The notes under the pieces are model-generated. The model did no database searches. It was not told the DNA's origin and saw nothing but the letters and a program-made list of their open reading frames with translations. DNA of 64,000 nt from Endomychus coccineus (lineage: Eukaryota; Arthropoda; Insecta; Coleoptera; Endomychidae), in the NCBI GenBank assembly GCA_958510875.1, contig CAUEHT010000001.1:62001-126000 (forward strand), read 5' to 3'. The position numbers and the translations under genes were made by a program. Below, in pieces: positions 59,560-64,000 of the stretch; the first letter of the stretch is position 1, and each line of letters starts with the position of its first letter.

Positions 59560-59906
59560 TATATTCATTATTAAATCTGAGTTAGAAACAACCAGACGTG
59601 TTTTTGTGAGTGCTGAAATCAAGGTGAGTTTATTTTATTAATTAACTTGAACATTATTTTCCTATGTAGGGTTAATTTATATGTAGGGAATATTTATTTT
59701 TCTTTTCTTAAAAATATACTAGTAGAACTTTAACTTTTTGAAAGTATTTATTAATCCTCTTTTATACAATTGCTTGGTAAATATTGAATAATATTTTGGT
59801 GTATTTATTAATCTTCAATTTGGTGGGGTAAATTCAACACACAAAAATAATTCTTCACTGCTAACTTCCATCGATTTGTTTTAGATTTTTAAAAATAAAA
59901 TAAAAA
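59560..59906 (+). promoter_or_regulatory. Spliced 5' leader of the plus-strand transcript
   Basis: A leader exon ends AATCAAG|gtgagt at 59623, and the acceptor gttttag ends at 59884, giving a 261-bp GT-AG intron. The second exon starts 22 bases before the ATG at 59907. The transcription start near 59560 is inferred from the TATA box at 59530. Confidence 0.6.
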
Positions 59907-60230
59907 ATGGATTTTGCCAAACTGAACCAAATCTCTCTCTTGCAGAGGGCAACACCTACAAAGATTGCAGAGCTAAAATTGAACGTACCACATCTGATTT
60001 TGAATTTAAAAATTGTAAATACCAAATTTGGGGAGGTTGTTTTGGCAGAGTTGGAGGGAGAGCGAACTGTTTTCCTACCCAAACGTTTAACCACAACGCT
60101 TACCCCCCTCATCGAAGATATTAATAAAGGACGCAATACAGCCCTAATATATCGAGGGGAAGAAGCGATTGGGTCAGGAAAATCTTGTTCAAAAATAGAA
60201 TTCGTACAATTGACCTCCCCAAGGACTTGA
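59907..60230 (+). CDS. Small protein upstream of PolB, possible OB-fold ssDNA-binding type
   Basis: The ATG at 59907 opens 107 codons. The central part reads LILNLKIVNTKFGEVVLAEL followed by RTVFLPKR, a pattern of short beta strands seen in small OB-fold-like proteins that accompany viral and transposon polymerases; this resemblance is from memory. The end (SKIEFV) fits a last strand. No zinc or catalytic motif is present. It lies 94 bp before the polymerase start on the same strand and shares its spliced leader, which suggests co-transcription and a role in replication. The name is tentative. Confidence 0.6.
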   Translation: MDFAKLNQISLLQRATPTKIAELKLNVPHLILNLKIVNTKFGEVVLAELEGERTVFLPKRLTTTLTPLIEDINKGRNTALIYRGEEAIGSGKSCSKIEFVQLTSPRT

Positions 60231-60323
60231 GAGAGAGCCTTCCAGTTCCACCAGCAACAACATCCTTCCAGGCTACTACTGCTATATATTCCATAAGGTA
60301 GGGTGCTTGTTTATTGTTTAAAA

Positions 60324-63300
60324 ATGGTTTCAATCGCTAAAATCAGTGGGGATATTGTGAAAATTATCAATGAGGCTCAACAGGATTTATTAAAATCAAA
60401 ATTATCCCCTCAGGAAATAACAAAGTGGATAGGTTTCTGTACAAAGTACATTAGGACTTTTTCCAGGCATTTAACCAAAGACACCTTGAATTTATCCTGT
60501 AAGAACCAACTTCAATGTAATATTGGGCATTTAAAAAGATTCAAAATTTTATTAGGGGTTCGAAATAAACCGCCCACAACTAATAAGAACCGTAGTGAGC
60601 GAATCCGTTGGGAGGAAGGTAAATGCGCATTTTCCCAACGAATTCGAACTGGCTTTATAACGAACATTTCACATTTAGACCCGATACATTTTTTATATGA
60701 TGCTTTTCATCTTTTCAGCCCTAGAATCACCAAAATTTTACATACATACAATTTCATTAAGGTAAACACTACATTTTGTGGGGAATATATGCGGCTCAAT
60801 GCGATCGACGAGCTTATCCAAACAGAGTATAAATATTTCCACACCAAGTCCGCTCCAATAGATGCTTTTACAAATTTATTGGAGTGGTTCAAGGAGAATG
60901 TAATTGACAAACTCCAAGTTAAGCTGGATGATTTTTCCGAACGTGACTCGGGTTGGAGCATTAGGGAGGTTATCAGTTTGGGGGTGAATATAAATAAGCA
61001 TGAAACCATCAATTCAGGCTCTTCGTATATCGTTCTCCCGAAAGAAATACTCCTGAAGCGTGCTGTTATTAATATTAAAAATTATGATGAATACTGTTTT
61101 GCGTGGGCAGTAACAGCGGGGCTACATCCAGCAGCAGCAAATACAGCTCGTGTTTCTTCATATCCACATTTTAGTAATGTTTTAAATTTACAAAATCTAA
61201 CATTTCCCCTTCCTATATCTCAAATTCCAACTTTCGAGAAAAATAACAATATTTCAATTCATGTATTCGTTTTGGAATTATGTGGGGGTAATGAGCAGCA
61301 GCAGAGCGAACATGTGGAGAAATTGAAGGTTCTCCCTGCATATTTAACTAAAAATAAATTAGAGAGGCATTTTAATTTACTATTAATCCAAGATAAATAT
61401 TATCGAGATGTAGAACCTGCGAAATCCCCAAATTTCATTGACCCCACCGTTAAATTTCACTATTGTCTAATTAAAAATTTATCGAGACTTGTAAATTCTC
61501 AAATTAGCTCGCACAACAAAACTTACTTGTGTGAGCGATGTTTAAATAATTTCAAGAGCGAGAATAAGTATAAAAATCACACTGAGGATTGTGGTAAAAT
61601 GAACATATGTAAAATTACTTTCCCCCAGGATGATTATTTAAAATTTAAGAATCACTCAAACAAACTACCCATACCATTTATTATTTATTTTGACTTTGAA
61701 GCTCTCCTATTACCTATTCAGAACTGCTCTCAATCTAATGTAAGTTCATATACGAACAAAACCCAGCTACACGAGGCGTATAGTGTTGGGTATTATTTAA
61801 AATGCCAATTTAACAATTCCCTATCACGATTTGATAGTTATAGGGGATTAGACCCGGCCAAATGGTTGACAGATGAACTAGATAAAATTGGGGAATTTAT
61901 CGATCTAAAACTTAAATCTATTGTACCTATGGACTTGAATGGTATTGGTTTCCTTGATATAATGAAGGAAACGAAATGTCATATTTGCGAGAGACAGTTC
62001 GAAGAGGGGGATGTTCGTGTTAGAGATCATTGCCATTTCACGGGCAAATATCGAGGATTAGCCCATCAAGATTGTAATCTTAATTATAAATATCGATTCG
62101 TAGTGCCTGTTGTGGCTCATAACCTCAGTGGGTACGATATGTTTTTGCTGATTCGAGATATAGCCAAATCGTCCAAACAAAATATTAAAGTACTCCCAAT
62201 CAATAAAGAGAAGTATATTAGTTTCACTAGAAGTACGGAAAACTCTGTGGTTAAATTTCGTTTCATCGATTCATGTAGGTTTTTAGATTCAAGCTTGGAC
62301 AAATTAGTGTCATATTTGAAGGTGGAGGACTTGAATATTTTGAAAAGCGAGTTTGCGCACTTATCCGATGATAAATTTAAATTACTAACTCGTAAGGGAG
62401 TATTTCCCTATGAACACTTAGATGAATGGGGTAAATTGAACGAGGAAAATCTTCCTCCAATAGAGAAATTTTTTAATAAATTACGCGAAGAATCGATAAG
62501 TGAGGATGATTATAGGCATGCTCAAACAATTTGGACTAGTTTTAATTGTGGAAATTTAGGTGATTATTCAGATTTATATTTGAAGACAGATGTTTTATTA
62601 TTGGCCGATGTGTTTGAGAATTTTCGCAGCAAATGTATGGATCTTTTTGCTTTAGATCCAGCCCACTATTTCACGGTTCCCTCCTTCACGTGGGACTGTA
62701 TGTTGAAATATACGAATGTATCTTTACAATATTTGAAAGACATCGATATGGTCTTATTTGTGGAGAAGGGAATTCGTGGAGGTGTGAGTCAATGCAGTAA
62801 TCGATTTGCAAAGGCTAATAATAAATACATGAATAATCACGACCCCGAAAAAGAGACAAGTTACCTCATGTATTTTGACGTTTGTACTTTGTACGGATGG
62901 GCTATGATTCAATATTTGCCCTATGATGGTTTCAAGTGGGTTGAAAATCTCGATGATGTAGACGTAAGAAACGTCTCAGACGAAAGTCCAATTGGCTACA
63001 TATTGGAAGTCGATTTAGATTACCCAGCTGAACTACATGATCTGCATAAAGATCTCCCTCTTTGTCCCACTCACACAGCACCACCCGACAGCAAATTAAC
63101 TAAATTACTAACAACTCTCCACAATAAATCGAAATATATCATTCACTATCGAAATTTAAAACAATGTTTGGCGCTGGGGATGGTGCTGAAAAAAGTCCAT
63201 AGAATTTTGGAATTTAAGCAAGCTCCGTGGCTTAAAGCATACATAGATCTCAACACTAGATTGAGAGCAGCTTCTAAAAATGCGTTTGAAATAGCTCTCT

Positions 63301-64000
63301 TCAAGCTGCTGATCAACGCAATTTTCGGTAAATCTATGGAGAATGTACGGAAGCATAGACTAGTTAGATTAGTTAATAAATGGTATGGACCCTTTGGGGC
63401 TCGCTATTATATTTCCCAACCTAATTTTAATAGCAGCAAGATATTTGAGGAGAATTTGGTGGCCATAGAACAGAATAAATTAGAAGTTTTATTCAACAAA
63501 CCCATCTATGTGGGGATGTCTATTTTGGACATCTCCAAAACCTGCGTTTACGATTTCCATTATGGCTTCATGTTGAAATTATACAAAGACCCTGGATTGA
63601 TGCGATTATGTTACACTGATACTGACAGTTTGATTTACCATATTATTACAAACGATGACATTTATGAGTCAATTATAAATAGAAATATCGGGAAATTTGA
63701 TACGAGTGATTATGCTCCAGACAACCTCTTTAATATTCCGCAGGTCAACAAAAAAGTAGTAGGCTTAATGAAAGACGAGAACAAAGGGCTTTTGATGGAT
63801 AAGTTCGTTGGTTTGCGGGCAAAAATGTACAGCTTCACTGTTCAAAATCAAAATCGCGATGATGACGTCACAAAGAAAGCCAAAGGGGTGCGCGATTATG
63901 TCTTACGGAATACGATAACATTCGAGGACTACGTTAGATGTCTGGAAGAGAACATAGAGATGTATCGCGTCCAGAGATCTATCCGCTCTTTTGACCTTAA
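60324..64000 (+). CDS. Family B DNA polymerase, Polinton/adintovirus-like, 3' end outside window
   Basis: The ATG at 60324 is the first after an in-frame stop at 60294. The frame stays open for 1,225 codons to the edge. A CxxC...H..C finger lies near residue 403 (CERCLNNFKSENKYKNH). The proofreading exonuclease has YFDFEA (Asp457, Glu459), AHNLSGYDMF (Asn600, Asp605) and YLKTDVLLLAD (Tyr752, Asp756). Between Exo I and II sits a Cys/His module (Cys552, Cys555, DHCHFTGKYRG 568-578, Cys584) resembling endonuclease VII zinc sites, common in this polymerase group. Polymerase motifs are A YFDVCTLYGWAM (Asp852), B KLLINAIFGKSMEN (Lys994) and C CYTDTDSL (Asp1099, Asp1101). All catalytic residues are intact. 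The N-terminal 400 residues are of unknown role. Polintons, adintoviruses and bidnaviruses use such protein-primed enzymes; which of these it is cannot be decided here. Confidence 0.9.
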   Translation, partial: MVSIAKISGDIVKIINEAQQDLLKSKLSPQEITKWIGFCTKYIRTFSRHLTKDTLNLSCKNQLQCNIGHLKRFKILLGVRNKPPTTNKNRSERIRWEEGKCAFSQRIRTGFITNISHLDPIHFLYDAFHLFSPRITKILHTYNFIKVNTTFCGEYMRLNAIDELIQTEYKYFHTKSAPIDAFTNLLEWFKENVIDKLQVKLDDFSERDSGWSIREVISLGVNINKHETINSGSSYIVLPKEILLKRAVINIKNYDEYCFAWAVTAGLHPAAANTARVSSYPHFSNVLNLQNLTFPLPISQIPTFEKNNNISIHVFVLELCGGNEQQQSEHVEKLKVLPAYLTKNKLERHFNLLLIQDKYYRDVEPAKSPNFIDPTVKFHYCLIKNLSRLVNSQISSHNKTYLCERCLNNFKSENKYKNHTEDCGKMNICKITFPQDDYLKFKNHSNKLPIPFIIYFDFEALLLPIQNCSQSNVSSYTNKTQLHEAYSVGYYLKCQFNNSLSRFDSYRGLDPAKWLTDELDKIGEFIDLKLKSIVPMDLNGIGFLDIMKETKCHICERQFEEGDVRVRDHCHFTGKYRGLAHQDCNLNYKYRFVVPVVAHNLSGYDMFLLIRDIAKSSKQNIKVLPINKEKYISFTRSTENSVVKFRFIDSCRFLDSSLDKLVSYLKVEDLNILKSEFAHLSDDKFKLLTRKGVFPYEHLDEWGKLNEENLPPIEKFFNKLREESISEDDYRHAQTIWTSFNCGNLGDYSDLYLKTDVLLLADVFENFRSKCMDLFALDPAHYFTVPSFTWDCMLKYTNVSLQYLKDIDMVLFVEKGIRGGVSQCSNRFAKANNKYMNNHDPEKETSYLMYFDVCTLYGWAMIQYLPYDGFKWVENLDDVDVRNVSDESPIGYILEVDLDYPAELHDLHKDLPLCPTHTAPPDSKLTKLLTTLHNKSKYIIHYRNLKQCLALGMVLKKVHRILEFKQAPWLKAYIDLNTRLRAASKNAFEIALFKLLINAIFGKSMENVRKHRLVRLVNKWYGPFGARYYISQPNFNSSKIFEENLVAIEQNKLEVLFNKPIYVGMSILDISKTCVYDFHYGFMLKLYKDPGLMRLCYTDTDSLIYHIITNDDIYESIINRNIGKFDTSDYAPDNLFNIPQVNKKVVGLMKDENKGLLMDKFVGLRAKMYSFTVQNQNRDDDVTKKAKGVRDYVLRNTITFEDYVRCLEENIEMYRVQRSIRSFDL

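Overview
The window looks like nuclear DNA of an arthropod, most likely an insect. It is AT-rich, its coding pieces carry GT-AG introns, and it contains a mitochondrial insertion with the insect order cox1-trnL2 in which TGA reads as Trp. The transposon families (P, Tigger/pogo, MULE, Crypton, hAT, PIF/Harbinger, BEL/Pao, Ty3/Gypsy, LINE, Polinton-like) fit this. A hemipteran is possible but I cannot prove it. I saw no clear host housekeeping gene; almost everything recognisable is mobile or virus-derived.

Layout. 0.5-3.7 kb: a P element with TIRs and target duplications, an internally deleted THAP transposase and an unexpected antisense two-exon ORF. 3.8-5.2 kb: a broken MULE transposase next to a 1.04-kb TIR element carrying a C2H2 ORF. 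5.5-11.2 kb: two halves of a Tigger transposase in the same orientation, each ending in a shared 94-bp segment, separated by a NUMT, a decayed DDE-like element and a foldback element. 12.5-13.7 kb: a Crypton tyrosine recombinase. 14.3-17.0 kb: a TIR-bounded Tigger with a C-terminal PHD-like finger. 17.3-17.5 kb: a deletion derivative of the Harbinger found at 36.4 kb. 17.6-24.8 kb: a BEL/Pao element with an insertion in gag. 24.8-36.1 kb: a Harbinger element nested with a near-intact hAT (8-bp TSD) and a coding-free LTR element (470-bp LTRs, 4-bp TSD). 36.4-39.4 kb: a second Harbinger whose transposase and MADF genes are interlocked through each other's introns. 39.4-41.3 kb: the 5' part of a LINE.

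42.4-57.2 kb: a Ty3/Gypsy element, a 59-bp minisatellite and two small plus-strand ORFs; about 6.88 kb of this is tandemly duplicated almost perfectly. 57.2-64.0 kb is the most interesting part. It holds a seven-exon minus-strand gene with tiny introns (one swollen by about 967 bp of (CA)n), a divergent promoter with a triplicated TATA module, a small plus-strand gene with a spliced leader, and a protein-primed-type DNA polymerase B frame that stays open for 1,225 codons to the window edge. Together with the ORFs at 49-50 kb these look like an integrated Polinton/adintovirus-like gene cluster. No capsid, ATPase, protease or integrase of such an element is visible, so its identity rests on the polymerase.

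Calls are from reading the sequence by eye and from memory of the families; no alignments were run.
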